This document shows, in pieces, positions 53,301-62,059 of a stretch of DNA of 64,000 bases (position 1 is its first letter; each line of letters starts with the position of its first letter). The DNA is from Flavobacteriaceae bacterium PS02293 (GTDB taxonomy: Bacteria > Bacteroidota > Bacteroidia > Flavobacteriales > Weeksellaceae). A model generated the notes under the pieces. The model worked only from the letters and a program-made list of their open reading frames with translations. It was not told the origin of the DNA and made no database searches. The stretch lies in NCBI GenBank assembly GCA_029960045.1, contig JASCOV010000002.1, positions 372,001 through 436,000 of the forward strand, given 5' to 3'. A program made the position numbers and the translations under genes.

Positions 53301-53335
53301 ATAAAAAAACCGTCTCGTTGGAGAACGAGACGGTT
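53301..53335 (-). terminator. Terminator of the DUF1573 gene
   Basis: AACCGTCTCGTT (53308-53319) and AACGAGACGGTT (53324-53335) form a perfect 12-bp stem with a 4-base loop; on the reverse strand it ends in TTTTTTT. Confidence 0.92.
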
Positions 53336-53357
53336 ATATAAAATTTGTAAATTTTTA

Positions 53358-53864
53358 TTATTTAGCAGCTTCTACTTTCTTAGCTACTTTTTTTGCAGCT
53401 TTTGCAGATGTTGAAGCAGGTACAGCCTTTGCAGTAAAAGTTTCTGTAGGAGCAGCAACTAATTTTGCTTCCTGAGCAGCAGCTACTGGAGCTCCAGCAA
53501 TATCTTCTACAGTTCCTTTGATATAAAGTACGGATCTGTTGTTTGCAGGGTCGTTAGAATATACCTCGATCAATTTATTGAAAGCACCTTTGATTCCTGT
53601 ATTATATCCAACTTTAATTTGAGCTGTTTTTCCTGGCAGGATTGGATCTTTGCTCCACTCTGGAGTTGTACATCCACAAGAAGGTTTTACTTCGCTAAGT
53701 ATAAGTGGCTTGTCTCCGGTATTTTTTACAGTGAAAAATCTGTGACCGTCTGATCCGACACTTACATTTCCGTAGTCAAAAGTTGTTTTGTCAAATGAGA
53801 TTGTTTGAGCAGATGCAAAAGCCAAAGCTCCTGTCATAAATAATCCTGCAAGAATCTTTTTCAT
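53358..53864 (-). CDS. Secreted DUF1573 protein
   Basis: The 168-residue protein has a signal peptide (MKKILAGLFMTGALAFASAQ), one Ig-like DUF1573 domain ('FDYGNVSVGSDGHRFFTVKNTGDKPLILSEVKPSCGCTTPEW', 'YSNDPANNRSVLYIKGTV') with the Cys-Gly-Cys motif, and a Lys/Ala-rich tail (about 125-168). It is periplasmic or surface located. The function is unknown. TAACTTTG (53901-53908 on this strand) is a probable promoter. A longer start at 53903 would place a basic stretch before the signal peptide and is less likely. Confidence 0.87.
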   Translation of the reverse strand: MKKILAGLFMTGALAFASAQTISFDKTTFDYGNVSVGSDGHRFFTVKNTGDKPLILSEVKPSCGCTTPEWSKDPILPGKTAQIKVGYNTGIKGAFNKLIEVYSNDPANNRSVLYIKGTVEDIAGAPVAAAQEAKLVAAPTETFTAKAVPASTSAKAAKKVAKKVEAAK

Positions 53865-53986
53865 ATTTTTTCGTTTTAGTATAATTAAACTTTTAAGTAA
53901 CAAAGTTATAAATAATTTAAATATGTGATGTTAATTTTTTTACATTATCTTATTTTTGCAAATTACAAGACAAAATATATAACAAA

Positions 53987-56602
53987 ATGCAGATTGCTGA
54001 CAAATACAATCCAAAGGAAACTGAACAAAAATGGTATGACTTCTGGTTGGAAAACAAATATTTCCACTCCACACCGGATAACAGACCACCTTACACAATT
54101 GTAATTCCGCCGCCAAACGTGACGGGGATTCTTCATATGGGACATATGTTGAATAATACAATTCAGGATGTATTGGTCAGAAGAGCAAGAATGCAAGGCT
54201 TCAATGCTTGTTGGGTTCCTGGTACAGATCACGCATCTATCGCAACAGAAGCAAAAGTTGTTGCTAAATTGAAATCCGAAGGCATCAATAAATCTGATAT
54301 CACTCGTGAAGAATTTCTAAAACACGCTTGGGATTGGACTGATAAATACGGCGGAACTATCCTTGGACAATTGAAAAAATTGGGTTGTTCTTGCGATTGG
54401 GACAGAACAAGATTCACGTTGGAAGATAAAATGTCTCAACAGGTTATCAAGTCATTTGTTGATTTGTATAATAAAGGGCTAATTTATAAAGGTTCAAGAA
54501 TCGTTAATTGGGATCCTGAAGCGAAAACCAACATTTCTGACGAAGAAGTAATCTTTAAAGAACAAAACGGAAAATTATATTTCCTAAAATATAAAATCGA
54601 AGGAACTGAGGAATTTCTATCAGTTGCAACGACTCGTCCTGAAACAATTTTTGGTGATACTGCGGTTTGTATTAATCCAATTGACGAGAGATATGCTCAT
54701 CTGAAAGGTAAAAACGTAATCGTTCCAATTGTAAATAGAATAATTCCGATTATCGAAGATGATTATGTTGATATCGAATTCGGAACAGGAGCGTTGAAAA
54801 TTACGCCTGCTCACGATGTTAATGACTACGAAATCGGACAAAAACATCAATTACCAATCATTGATTCTTTAGATGATGACGGAAACTTGAACGAGCACGG
54901 ATTACATTACGCAGGTAAAAACAGATTTGATGTAAGAAAGCAAATCGCTAAAGAATTAGAAGAAAATGGTCTTTTGTTGAAAGCAGAAGATTACGTTAAT
55001 AAAGTAGGAACTTCAGAAAGAACTGGAGCGGTTATCGAGCCTAAAGTTTCAGTTCAATGGTTCTTGAAAATGTCAGAAATTGCAAAACCAGCTTTGGATG
55101 TTGTGATGGATGATGAGGTGAAATTCTATCCGGAAAAATTCAAAAATACTTACAAACATTGGATGGAAAACATCCGTGATTGGAATATTTCTCGTCAACT
55201 TTGGTGGGGACAGCAGATTCCTGCCTATTATTATGGTGAAGGCGAAGATGATTTTGTAGTTGCTGAGAATATTAACGAAGCTTTAAAATTAGCACAAGAG
55301 AAAACTAACAACCAACAACTAACAACTGATAACCTAAAACAAGACCAAGATGCTCTTGACACTTGGTTCTCATCTTGGTTGTGGCCAATGTCAGTTTTCG
55401 ATGGTCTGAATGATCCGGAAAATAAAGACATCAATTACTATTATCCAACTTCAGATTTGGTAACAGGTCCGGATATTATCTTCTTCTGGGTTGCCAGAAT
55501 GATTATGGCAGGATTGGAATTTAGAGGAAAAGTGCCTTTCAAAAATGTTTATTTCACAGGAATTGTGAGAGATAAGCAAAGAAGAAAAATGTCTAAACAA
55601 TTAGGAAACTCTCCAGACCCAATCGATTTAATTGAAAAATATGGTGCGGATGGCGTTCGTGTTGGAAGTTTGTTGAGCGCACCTGCAGGAAATGATTTGT
55701 TGTTTGATGAAGATCTGATGTTGCAAGGAAGAAACTTTGCCACAAAAATCTGGAATGCTTTCCGATTAATCAATATGTGGAATCACGAAGAAAAACCTTT
55801 GAACGATTCCGACAAGCAATCTATCGAATGGTTTGACAACAAATTAAATAAAACAATTGTTGAGATTAATGATCAGTTTGAAAAATTCAGAATTTCTGAT
55901 GCTTTACATTTGATTTATAAATTGATCTGGGACGATTTCTGCGGATGGTATTTGGAAGCGATTAAACCAAATTTCGGAGAAGGAATTTCTAAAGAAGTTT
56001 ATAATAAAACAATTGAGTTCTTTGAAGAATTGATGAAATTATTGCATCCATTTATGCCTTTCTTGACGGAAGAATTGTGGCAGGCAATTTCCGAAAGAAG
56101 TACAGATGAAGCTTTGGTAATTGCTCAGCAGAAAAGAGCAGATTCTTTCAGCGAGGATATTATCAAAAACTTCGAAACTTCAGAAGAATTGATTTCCGGA
56201 GTAAGAAATTATCGCCAAACAAAGGGAATTTCGCCAAGAGAAGCTGTTGAGGTTTTTACCAATGCTACAGAATTCCCGAATGAAGCGGTTATAAGAAAAT
56301 TAGCTAATGTTTCTGAAATTCATTTTGGAACAAAAACAGATAAACCAAGCTTTACATTCTTGATTGGAGCAACTGAAGTTTCAATTCCTTTAAGTGAAAA
56401 CTTAGATTTAACAGAAGAAAAAGAAAAAACAGAAGAAGAAATCAAATATCTGAAAGGCTTCTTGATTTCTGTTGATAAAAAATTGTCTAACGAAAAATTT
56501 GTTGCCAACGCAAAACCGGAAGTCGTAGAAATAGAACGTAAAAAGCAAAAAGACGCTCAGGATAAAATTGTTCTTTTAGAAGAAAAACTGAAAAGTTTAT
56601 AA
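53987..56602 (+). CDS. valS: Valyl-tRNA synthetase
   Basis: The 871-residue class I synthetase has the HIGH-type motif in 'PPPNVTGILHMGHMLNN', the editing domain ('TTRPETIFGDTAVCINP'), the tRNA/cofactor segment 'DTWFSSWLWPMSVFDG', KMSKS ('RRKMSKQLGNSPDP'), the anticodon domain and a C-terminal coiled coil ('EEKEKTEEEIKYLKGFLISVDKKL'). A repetitive stretch at 55301-55342 encodes NNQQLTTDNLKQ just before the conserved DTWFSS. TATTTTTG (53951-53958) is the likely promoter. The stop overlaps the start of the next gene (TAATG). Confidence 0.97.
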   Translation: MQIADKYNPKETEQKWYDFWLENKYFHSTPDNRPPYTIVIPPPNVTGILHMGHMLNNTIQDVLVRRARMQGFNACWVPGTDHASIATEAKVVAKLKSEGINKSDITREEFLKHAWDWTDKYGGTILGQLKKLGCSCDWDRTRFTLEDKMSQQVIKSFVDLYNKGLIYKGSRIVNWDPEAKTNISDEEVIFKEQNGKLYFLKYKIEGTEEFLSVATTRPETIFGDTAVCINPIDERYAHLKGKNVIVPIVNRIIPIIEDDYVDIEFGTGALKITPAHDVNDYEIGQKHQLPIIDSLDDDGNLNEHGLHYAGKNRFDVRKQIAKELEENGLLLKAEDYVNKVGTSERTGAVIEPKVSVQWFLKMSEIAKPALDVVMDDEVKFYPEKFKNTYKHWMENIRDWNISRQLWWGQQIPAYYYGEGEDDFVVAENINEALKLAQEKTNNQQLTTDNLKQDQDALDTWFSSWLWPMSVFDGLNDPENKDINYYYPTSDLVTGPDIIFFWVARMIMAGLEFRGKVPFKNVYFTGIVRDKQRRKMSKQLGNSPDPIDLIEKYGADGVRVGSLLSAPAGNDLLFDEDLMLQGRNFATKIWNAFRLINMWNHEEKPLNDSDKQSIEWFDNKLNKTIVEINDQFEKFRISDALHLIYKLIWDDFCGWYLEAIKPNFGEGISKEVYNKTIEFFEELMKLLHPFMPFLTEELWQAISERSTDEALVIAQQKRADSFSEDIIKNFETSEELISGVRNYRQTKGISPREAVEVFTNATEFPNEAVIRKLANVSEIHFGTKTDKPSFTFLIGATEVSIPLSENLDLTEEKEKTEEEIKYLKGFLISVDKKLSNEKFVANAKPEVVEIERKKQKDAQDKIVLLEEKLKSL

Positions 56603-57246
56603 TGAATCACATAGAAAACATAAAAAAACTATTCTCCAAAAATTTTGTAGAAAACCCGCTTTTGGAAACGTATGAAGCTGGAGAAATTCATATTTCTTCA
56701 GGTTTCATCGTTGCCAGCGATCCATTGATTTCTCCGGATCATTCCGCTTTCAACCAAGAGTTTCCGAAAGGTAATTTTCCGGTTCTTCTTCATAAGGAAA
56801 GAGAATCCAATTGCATTGCTTACGCAGAAATTGTTTTTGATAAGAATAAAATTGCCGAGAACTGGAAATTGGCTTTGTCTGATAATCAAAATCTTAAAGA
56901 TCTGAAAGACGAAGAAATCTACGGCTATCTAGTAGAATCCGGGATGGGAAGTTTTATGGATAAGGATTCTCAAAATGCTTTGAACGCTTTGGAGCAAGAG
57001 CTTTTCCATAAAAAAGGAACAGATTTTATGGGAATTTATGAAGAGTTTTTCCATTCTCATTTTTTTGATGAAAATGGAGCGATCGATCAGTTTTCAATAT
57101 TGAAACCTTATGATGATAAAAAGGAAAATATTGTTGCTTTTGAGACAGGTTACGGTGAAGGATTTTATGCAACATATATTGGATATTCCAAAGATAATCA
57201 GGTTGTTAAATTAATTTCTGAATTTATAGAAATTGGTATGGATTAA
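56602..57246 (+). CDS. DUF4241 family protein
   Basis: The 214-residue soluble protein has the DUF4241 features: 'GEIHISSGFIVASDPLISPDH', 'FPKGNFPVLLHKERESNCIAYAEIVF', 'WKLALSD' and a C-terminal 'IVAFETGYGEGFYATYIGYSKD'. The family is found in many bacteria, sometimes near toxin-immunity genes, and has no known function. The ATG overlaps the valS stop by one base, so translation is coupled to valS, an unusual pairing. Confidence 0.83.
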   Translation: MNHIENIKKLFSKNFVENPLLETYEAGEIHISSGFIVASDPLISPDHSAFNQEFPKGNFPVLLHKERESNCIAYAEIVFDKNKIAENWKLALSDNQNLKDLKDEEIYGYLVESGMGSFMDKDSQNALNALEQELFHKKGTDFMGIYEEFFHSHFFDENGAIDQFSILKPYDDKKENIVAFETGYGEGFYATYIGYSKDNQVVKLISEFIEIGMD

Positions 57247-57267
57247 ATTATTACTTTAGCCTCTACT

Positions 57268-57288
57268 GAAATCGCAATTAGCGATTTC
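57268..57288 (+). other. Intergenic hairpin before the ribokinase gene
   Basis: GAAATCGC-AATTA-GCGATTTC forms a perfect 8-bp stem. No T run follows, so it is not a classical terminator; it could be a processing or attenuation site. Confidence 0.45.
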
Positions 57289-57320
57289 TATTGACCTTTG
57301 AAAACATTGAATGTTAACAA

Positions 57321-58229
57321 ATGAAACTGAGTAATATAAAATCACAAATAGTTGTTGTAGGAAGTTCTTCTATAGATTTGGTTCTTAAAACTTCCAAAAT
57401 TCCGACAGCTAATAATACCGTTCTTGCCGAAAATCTGAAAAGCTTTTTGGGAGGAAAAGGCGCAAATCAAGCCATCGCAACTTCCCGTCTGGGAGCACAA
57501 ACTTCTTTAATAAGTCGTATTGGCATGGATCCTTACGGACAGCAGGTCCTGAGAAATTTGAATGAAGAAGATGTAAACGTTGCATACGTTGTAGAAGATG
57601 AAGACGAAGACACAGGAACAGCTTATGTAACAGCTTCTGACGAAGGAAATGCAATTACTGTAGTTCCTGCAGCCAATTATAAACTATCTCCATCTGATAT
57701 TGATGAAGCAGAAAAAAATATCATTAATGCTGATCTGATCTTGACTCAGCTTGAGATTCCTCTGCCAACAGTAGAATATCTTTTCAAAAAAGCAAAAAAT
57801 CTGGGTAAGAAAATTGGGATTTATGCAGCGCCAGCATCCAGACTTTCTGATGCAATAATAGATTACGCCACTTTTATCGTTGCGAAAAGTACAGACTTGG
57901 AATTGATTTTTGGAGCAGGTAATCACGAAGATATTATAAAACACCTTCCGAATAAATTATTTGTAAGAGACGGTGCCAACAGTACCAGCTATTTTGATGG
58001 ATCTGAGATGAAATATTTTCGAAAAAATCCAAGTACAGAAGCGCACAGTATGGGATTGGGAGACGCTTTTACATCTGGGTTTTCTATTGCTTTGCTTCAC
58101 GGTAATTCTATCGAAGATTGTGTGAAGTTTGGGAATGAAGTTGCCTTGAAAGCTGCTGATTACAGAGGCTCTCAGAAAGGTTTACCATTTTTGGAAGAGA
58201 TGAAAGAATTGGTATCTCACGCATACTAA
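57321..58229 (+). CDS. rbsK: PfkB family sugar kinase, probable ribokinase
   Basis: The 302-residue kinase has the N-terminal substrate signature 'LGGKGANQAIATSRLGAQTSLISRIGMDPYG' and the C-terminal ATP/catalytic signature 'MGLGDAFTSGFSIAL' (catalytic Asp; Leu replaces the usual Ala in GAGD). The overall pattern fits ribokinase, which makes ribose 5-phosphate. No ribose transporter is next to it, and other sugars or nucleosides are possible substrates. Cytoplasmic. Own promoter presumed in the 74-base gap. Confidence 0.88.
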   Translation: MKLSNIKSQIVVVGSSSIDLVLKTSKIPTANNTVLAENLKSFLGGKGANQAIATSRLGAQTSLISRIGMDPYGQQVLRNLNEEDVNVAYVVEDEDEDTGTAYVTASDEGNAITVVPAANYKLSPSDIDEAEKNIINADLILTQLEIPLPTVEYLFKKAKNLGKKIGIYAAPASRLSDAIIDYATFIVAKSTDLELIFGAGNHEDIIKHLPNKLFVRDGANSTSYFDGSEMKYFRKNPSTEAHSMGLGDAFTSGFSIALLHGNSIEDCVKFGNEVALKAADYRGSQKGLPFLEEMKELVSHAY

Positions 58230-58285
58230 AAGTTAAAAATACCCGAACAAAATTTTCTACTTTTACTGAAATCTAAACGCTTTTC

Positions 58286-59125
58286 ATGAAAAGTATCGAT
58301 GTTTTAACTGAGGACAAATATACTTTGTCTGCACATCTTTTTGAACCTCAAAATTCTAATCAAAAGTTCTTACTGATTAATTCTGCTACTGGAGTAAAAC
58401 AGCAGATTTATTTCTCATTTGCTCAATTTTTTTCGGAGCAGGGATTTACAGTAATCACTTACGATTATCGTGGAATTGGACTTTCGAAACCGAAAAAGAT
58501 GAAAGGATTTGCTGCTTCTATGAGGATTTGGGGAACTAAGGATTATAAAGCAGTCACAGATTATATTAAAACTAATTTTCAGGATCATCAGAAATTTTGT
58601 CTCGGACATTCGCTCGGTGCTTTAATATTGGGAATGAATGAAGATTCGAAAATGTTTGACGAATTTATATTCGTAGGAACTCAAAATGCTTTTGTTGGAA
58701 ATCTGAAATTTAAAACAAAAATTGAGGCTTATCTTGGCTTCGGAATTGCACAGCCGTTATCGACAAAAATTTTAGGATATTTCCCTGGAAATTGGTTTGG
58801 TTTGGGAGAAAGTTTACCGGCAGGAAGTGCTTTCGATTGGCGGACTTTGATCCTTAATAAAAAATCAACCAACAAATTGCTTGAGAAAGTTCAGGATTTT
58901 TCAAAAAAACTGAATCAAAAAGCGTTTGTAATAAGAGCAGAAGACGATGCGTGGCTCACAGAAAAAGGCGTAAAGTCACTTTTGGAAGTCACTTACCCAA
59001 ATATGAAACCAACTTACAGATTAATAAAAACCTCCGAATCCGAAAAAAAAGAAATAGGACACATCAACTTTTTCCGAAGCTACAACAGAAAACTTTGGGA
59101 TATTATTTTAAAAGAATTGAATTAA
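58286..59125 (+). CDS. Alpha/beta hydrolase (COG4757-like)
   Basis: The 279-residue cytoplasmic hydrolase has 'INSATGVKQQIYFSFAQFFSEQGFTVITYDYRGIGLSKP', nucleophile elbow GHSLGA, and the terminal catalytic His in 'KKEIGHINFFRS'. The pattern is that of predicted hydrolases of the COG4757 type, whose substrates are unknown. The stop TAA shares its last base with the ATG of the HD-domain gene, so the two are translationally coupled. Confidence 0.86.
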   Translation: MKSIDVLTEDKYTLSAHLFEPQNSNQKFLLINSATGVKQQIYFSFAQFFSEQGFTVITYDYRGIGLSKPKKMKGFAASMRIWGTKDYKAVTDYIKTNFQDHQKFCLGHSLGALILGMNEDSKMFDEFIFVGTQNAFVGNLKFKTKIEAYLGFGIAQPLSTKILGYFPGNWFGLGESLPAGSAFDWRTLILNKKSTNKLLEKVQDFSKKLNQKAFVIRAEDDAWLTEKGVKSLLEVTYPNMKPTYRLIKTSESEKKEIGHINFFRSYNRKLWDIILKELN

Positions 59126-59769
59126 TGGAATTGATCAACAAAACAATAGAATTAGTAAAAGAAAAATTAGAAGGAACAGAATCTGGTCACGATTGGTTCC
59201 ATATTGAACGCGTCTGGAAACTGAGTTTGAAAATTCAGGAAAAAGAAGGCGGAGACAAATTAATCATCGAATTAGCGGCACTTTTACACGACATCGCCGA
59301 CCCAAAATTCCATAACGGCGACGAAACAATCGCGACAAAAATCGTAACCGAATTTCTAACAGAACAAAAAGTTGATAAAGAAACAATTGATAAAGTTGTT
59401 TTCATCATAGAAAATATGTCTTTCAAAAACAGGAAAGATGCACCCGAAAATTTGCCTTTGGAACTGAAAATAGTTCAGGATGCAGACAGACTGGACGCAA
59501 TTGGTGCGATTGGAATTGCGAGAACTTTCAACTTTGGAGGCTATAAAAATAATCTGATGTATCACCCGGACATCGAGCCAAAACTCAATCAGACAAAAGA
59601 AGAATACAAAAAATCCAACGGAACTACAATCAATCATTTCTATGAAAAATTGTTGCTTTTGAAAGATTTGCTCAATACAGAAACCGCCAAAGAAATCGCA
59701 GAACACAGACACCAGTTTATGCTTCAGTTCCTCGATGAATTCTACAAAGAATGGAATGTCACTTTTTAA
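59125..59769 (+). CDS. HD-domain phosphohydrolase (YedJ-like)
   Basis: The 214-residue protein has the HD metal-binding set: His in 'GHDWFHIERVWKLSLKI', HD in 'LAALLHDIADPKFHN', and Asp in 'IVQDADRLDAIGAIGIARTF'. It resembles the YedJ type of small HD phosphohydrolases, whose likely substrates are nucleotides. The frame is open upstream to 58951 inside the hydrolase gene, but the ATG at 59125 gives the family's normal N-terminus and a TAATG overlap. Cytoplasmic. Confidence 0.9.
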   Translation: MELINKTIELVKEKLEGTESGHDWFHIERVWKLSLKIQEKEGGDKLIIELAALLHDIADPKFHNGDETIATKIVTEFLTEQKVDKETIDKVVFIIENMSFKNRKDAPENLPLELKIVQDADRLDAIGAIGIARTFNFGGYKNNLMYHPDIEPKLNQTKEEYKKSNGTTINHFYEKLLLLKDLLNTETAKEIAEHRHQFMLQFLDEFYKEWNVTF

Positions 59770-59797
59770 TTAAAGAGAAACCATTATCTTTGCTAAG

Positions 59798-60394
59798 ATG
59801 ATCATCTTTCTATTTTTTATTTTACTGATTTTTACACTCTTTCTTTCGGCTGTCCGTGGAGAGAAATGGAATATTTGGAATAAGCTGACTCGTACTATTA
59901 TTACTATTTCGGCGGCAGCATATTTCACATTTTGGTTTGTGGAAAGAAGTGTTTCCCAGTTTTTGGAGAATTCTTTGGCAGTTCAGGTTATCAATTATTT
60001 ACCCCAGCCAGTTGATTTTTACATCATCAGGATTCAGGATCAGGTTCCGGAAGATCAGAAATTCAGTTCTAAACACGTTGGTCAGATTCGCCCGGAATAT
60101 TTTAGGATAGAATATCTCAATATGCAAAAATCCAATGAATTTTGGGTCGTTGGATATGTTGGAAAAGGCAATCTCGTTTATTTTTCTCAAGTTGCAGTTC
60201 CCAATAAAAATGAGGACAAAATCATTGAGGTTCGCAATTATATCAATCACAGTTTGAAGCTTTCTGCTATTGCCACAGAAAAAGTAGAAGGACTGAAGTA
60301 CGAAAACATTAAGCTCAGTATTTGGGTAACTTTGGATTTACTGTTGATATTCCTCAACGCAGTTTTACTTTTCAGAAGTAATAAGAAAAAGTAG
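59798..60394 (+). CDS. Two-spanning membrane protein of unknown function
   Basis: I do not recognise this 198-residue protein. It has an N-terminal membrane helix (residues 1-18), a second hydrophobic stretch (about 31-50), a soluble middle domain with 'VQVINYLPQPVDFYIIRIQDQVPEDQKF' and 'FWVVGYVGKGNLVYFSQVAVP', and a C-terminal helix (about 172-192) followed by RSNKKK. The central domain would lie outside the cytoplasm. TATCTTTG (59785-59792) ends 5 bases before the ATG, suggesting a leaderless message. Confidence 0.72.
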   Translation: MIIFLFFILLIFTLFLSAVRGEKWNIWNKLTRTIITISAAAYFTFWFVERSVSQFLENSLAVQVINYLPQPVDFYIIRIQDQVPEDQKFSSKHVGQIRPEYFRIEYLNMQKSNEFWVVGYVGKGNLVYFSQVAVPNKNEDKIIEVRNYINHSLKLSAIATEKVEGLKYENIKLSIWVTLDLLLIFLNAVLLFRSNKKK

Positions 60395-60399
60395 AATTT

Positions 60400-60512
60400 G
60401 GGCAGCTTATCCACCTGTAATTTATCCTGAGCGTAGTCGAAGGGCGCCCGCTATTTTTTGTCTTCGCTTTTCCATCCACAAAAAATGAGCTCCGTTCAAG
60501 TCGGGCTGCGAC
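60400..60512 (+). repeat. Dispersed structured intergenic element, copy C
   Basis: The most divergent copy. Outer stem: CAGC (60403-60406) with GCTG (60505-60508) and CC (60411-60412) with GG (60503-60504), TTAT bulged. Long stem: GCTATTTTTTGT (60450-60461) with ACAAAAAATGAGC (60478-60490), again with one extra G. The 5' arm carries TATCCTGAGCGTAGTCGAAG (from 60423). The sequence differs from copies A, B and D but the pairing is kept. Confidence 0.68.
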
Positions 60513-60683
60513 AATTTGCAAGTCAATCATTATAAGAATTCCGATTTCATTATTTATAAAAATTGATACTGAAATTTATAAAAAGTATAAAATTTAGTTT
60601 TTGATTTATTCGCAACTTTGTACATTTAGCAATCCAAAAAATGGTACAATTACTGCAACCTAATTAGACAAAAATATTTCAAA

Positions 60684-61973
60684 ATGAATCTATCAAACAA
60701 TATAAATTCAGCACAGAAAACTTTCTTAGAATGGAGAAAAGTTCCTTTTGCAGAAAGACAAAAACTACTTTTGAAACTAGCTGACGCTCTTGAGAAAGAC
60801 AAAGCAAAATTTGCAAACCTAATCACTACAGAAATGCACAAACCGATTTCACAATCCATTGCGGAAATCGAAAAAAGTGCAGGAATGATAAGATATTATG
60901 CAAACGCAGAAAATGTCCTCAAACCTGAAAAAATCAAAACAGAATTTGAAGTTTCTGAAGTTCATTATGATGCCTTAGGAATTATTCTTGGTGTGATGCC
61001 CTGGAATTTTCCTTTTTGGCAGGTCTTGAGATTTGCAGTTCCAGCGATTCTTGCAGGAAATGTGGTCTTGCTGAAACACGCCTCCATCTGCTTCGAAAGT
61101 GGTGACGCAATCGAAAAAGTTTTTGAAGATGCAGGTTTTCCAAAATATATTTTTCAAAATTTGAGAATCGGTCACGAGGAAATTAAGGATATTTTGGAGA
61201 ATCCTTTTGTAAGAGGCGTAAGTTTGACTGGAAGTGAAAAAGCAGGCGCAAATGTTGCAGCTCTTGCAGGTAAAAATATCAAAAAATCTGTTTTGGAATT
61301 GGGTGGAAGTGATGCTTTTATTGTTCTTGAAGATTCCGATTTTGAGAAAGCTGCAAAAGATGGCCCACTTGCAAAACTATCTAATACGGGACAAATCTGC
61401 AATGCGGCAAAAAGATTTATCATTCACGAAAAAATTGAAAAGGATTTTCTTCCTTTATTTATTGAAGAATATAACTCCTTTCAGCCAGCGGACCCCTTCA
61501 AGAAGGAAACTAAGTTAAGCAAAATGGCAAGACCGGATCTTGCGGACGAATTGGAAAGTCAATATAAAAAAGCTTTGAAGAATGGAGCAGAAGTGATTTT
61601 AGCCTTAGAGAGAATTTCGGAAAGTGAGTTTCGTCCGGGAATTATTCTGGTAAAAGAAGGTAATCCAATTTTGCAGGAAGAATTGTTTGGTCCGTTAGCA
61701 ATGCTGATGGTTGGGAAAGATGATGAAGAAATCCTGAAATTGGCAAATGATATTCCGTTTGGATTAGGAAATTCGGTCTGGACAAAAGATAAAAAGCGGG
61801 CTCAGTTTTTCATCGATAATTTGGAATCGGGAACAGTTTCCATCAACAAATCTACAAGTTCTGATGCAAGACTTCCTTTTGGAGGCGCAAAATCTTCAGG
61901 TTATGGTGTTGAATTGTCTTTGTTGGCAATTAAAGAATTCACACAAATAAAAACGGTTGTTGGAAATATTTAA
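60684..61973 (+). CDS. NAD(P)-dependent aldehyde dehydrogenase, succinate-semialdehyde type
   Basis: The 429-residue enzyme has the aldehyde dehydrogenase core: 'GVMPWNFPFWQVLRFAVPAILAGNVVLLKHA', catalytic Glu205 (VLELGGSDAF) and catalytic Cys239 (TGQICNAAKRF), then 'EELFGPLAMLMV' and 'VSINKSTSSDARLPFGGAKSSGYG'. It is closest in pattern to the shorter succinate-semialdehyde dehydrogenases. It is slightly short at the N-terminus for the superfamily. Copies of the dispersed element lie on both sides in opposite orientation. Its own terminator follows. Confidence 0.9.
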   Translation: MNLSNNINSAQKTFLEWRKVPFAERQKLLLKLADALEKDKAKFANLITTEMHKPISQSIAEIEKSAGMIRYYANAENVLKPEKIKTEFEVSEVHYDALGIILGVMPWNFPFWQVLRFAVPAILAGNVVLLKHASICFESGDAIEKVFEDAGFPKYIFQNLRIGHEEIKDILENPFVRGVSLTGSEKAGANVAALAGKNIKKSVLELGGSDAFIVLEDSDFEKAAKDGPLAKLSNTGQICNAAKRFIIHEKIEKDFLPLFIEEYNSFQPADPFKKETKLSKMARPDLADELESQYKKALKNGAEVILALERISESEFRPGIILVKEGNPILQEELFGPLAMLMVGKDDEEILKLANDIPFGLGNSVWTKDKKRAQFFIDNLESGTVSINKSTSSDARLPFGGAKSSGYGVELSLLAIKEFTQIKTVVGNI

Positions 61974-61996
61974 AAATTAACTCTTAAATAAATAAT

Positions 61997-62031
61997 AAAC
62001 CCTTTCGAACCTGAAAGGGTTTTGTTTTTAT
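61997..62031 (+). terminator. Terminator of the aldehyde dehydrogenase gene
   Basis: AAACCCTTTC (61997-62006) pairs with GAAAGGGTTT (62013-62022), followed by TGTTTTT. Confidence 0.87.
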
Positions 62032-62059
62032 TGAATGACAAATCTTGTTTTGAAGACCA

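Noticed and set aside
58951-59124. Longer N-terminus for the HD-domain protein
   Set aside because: It would overlap the hydrolase gene in another frame; the ATG at 59125 gives the family's normal start.
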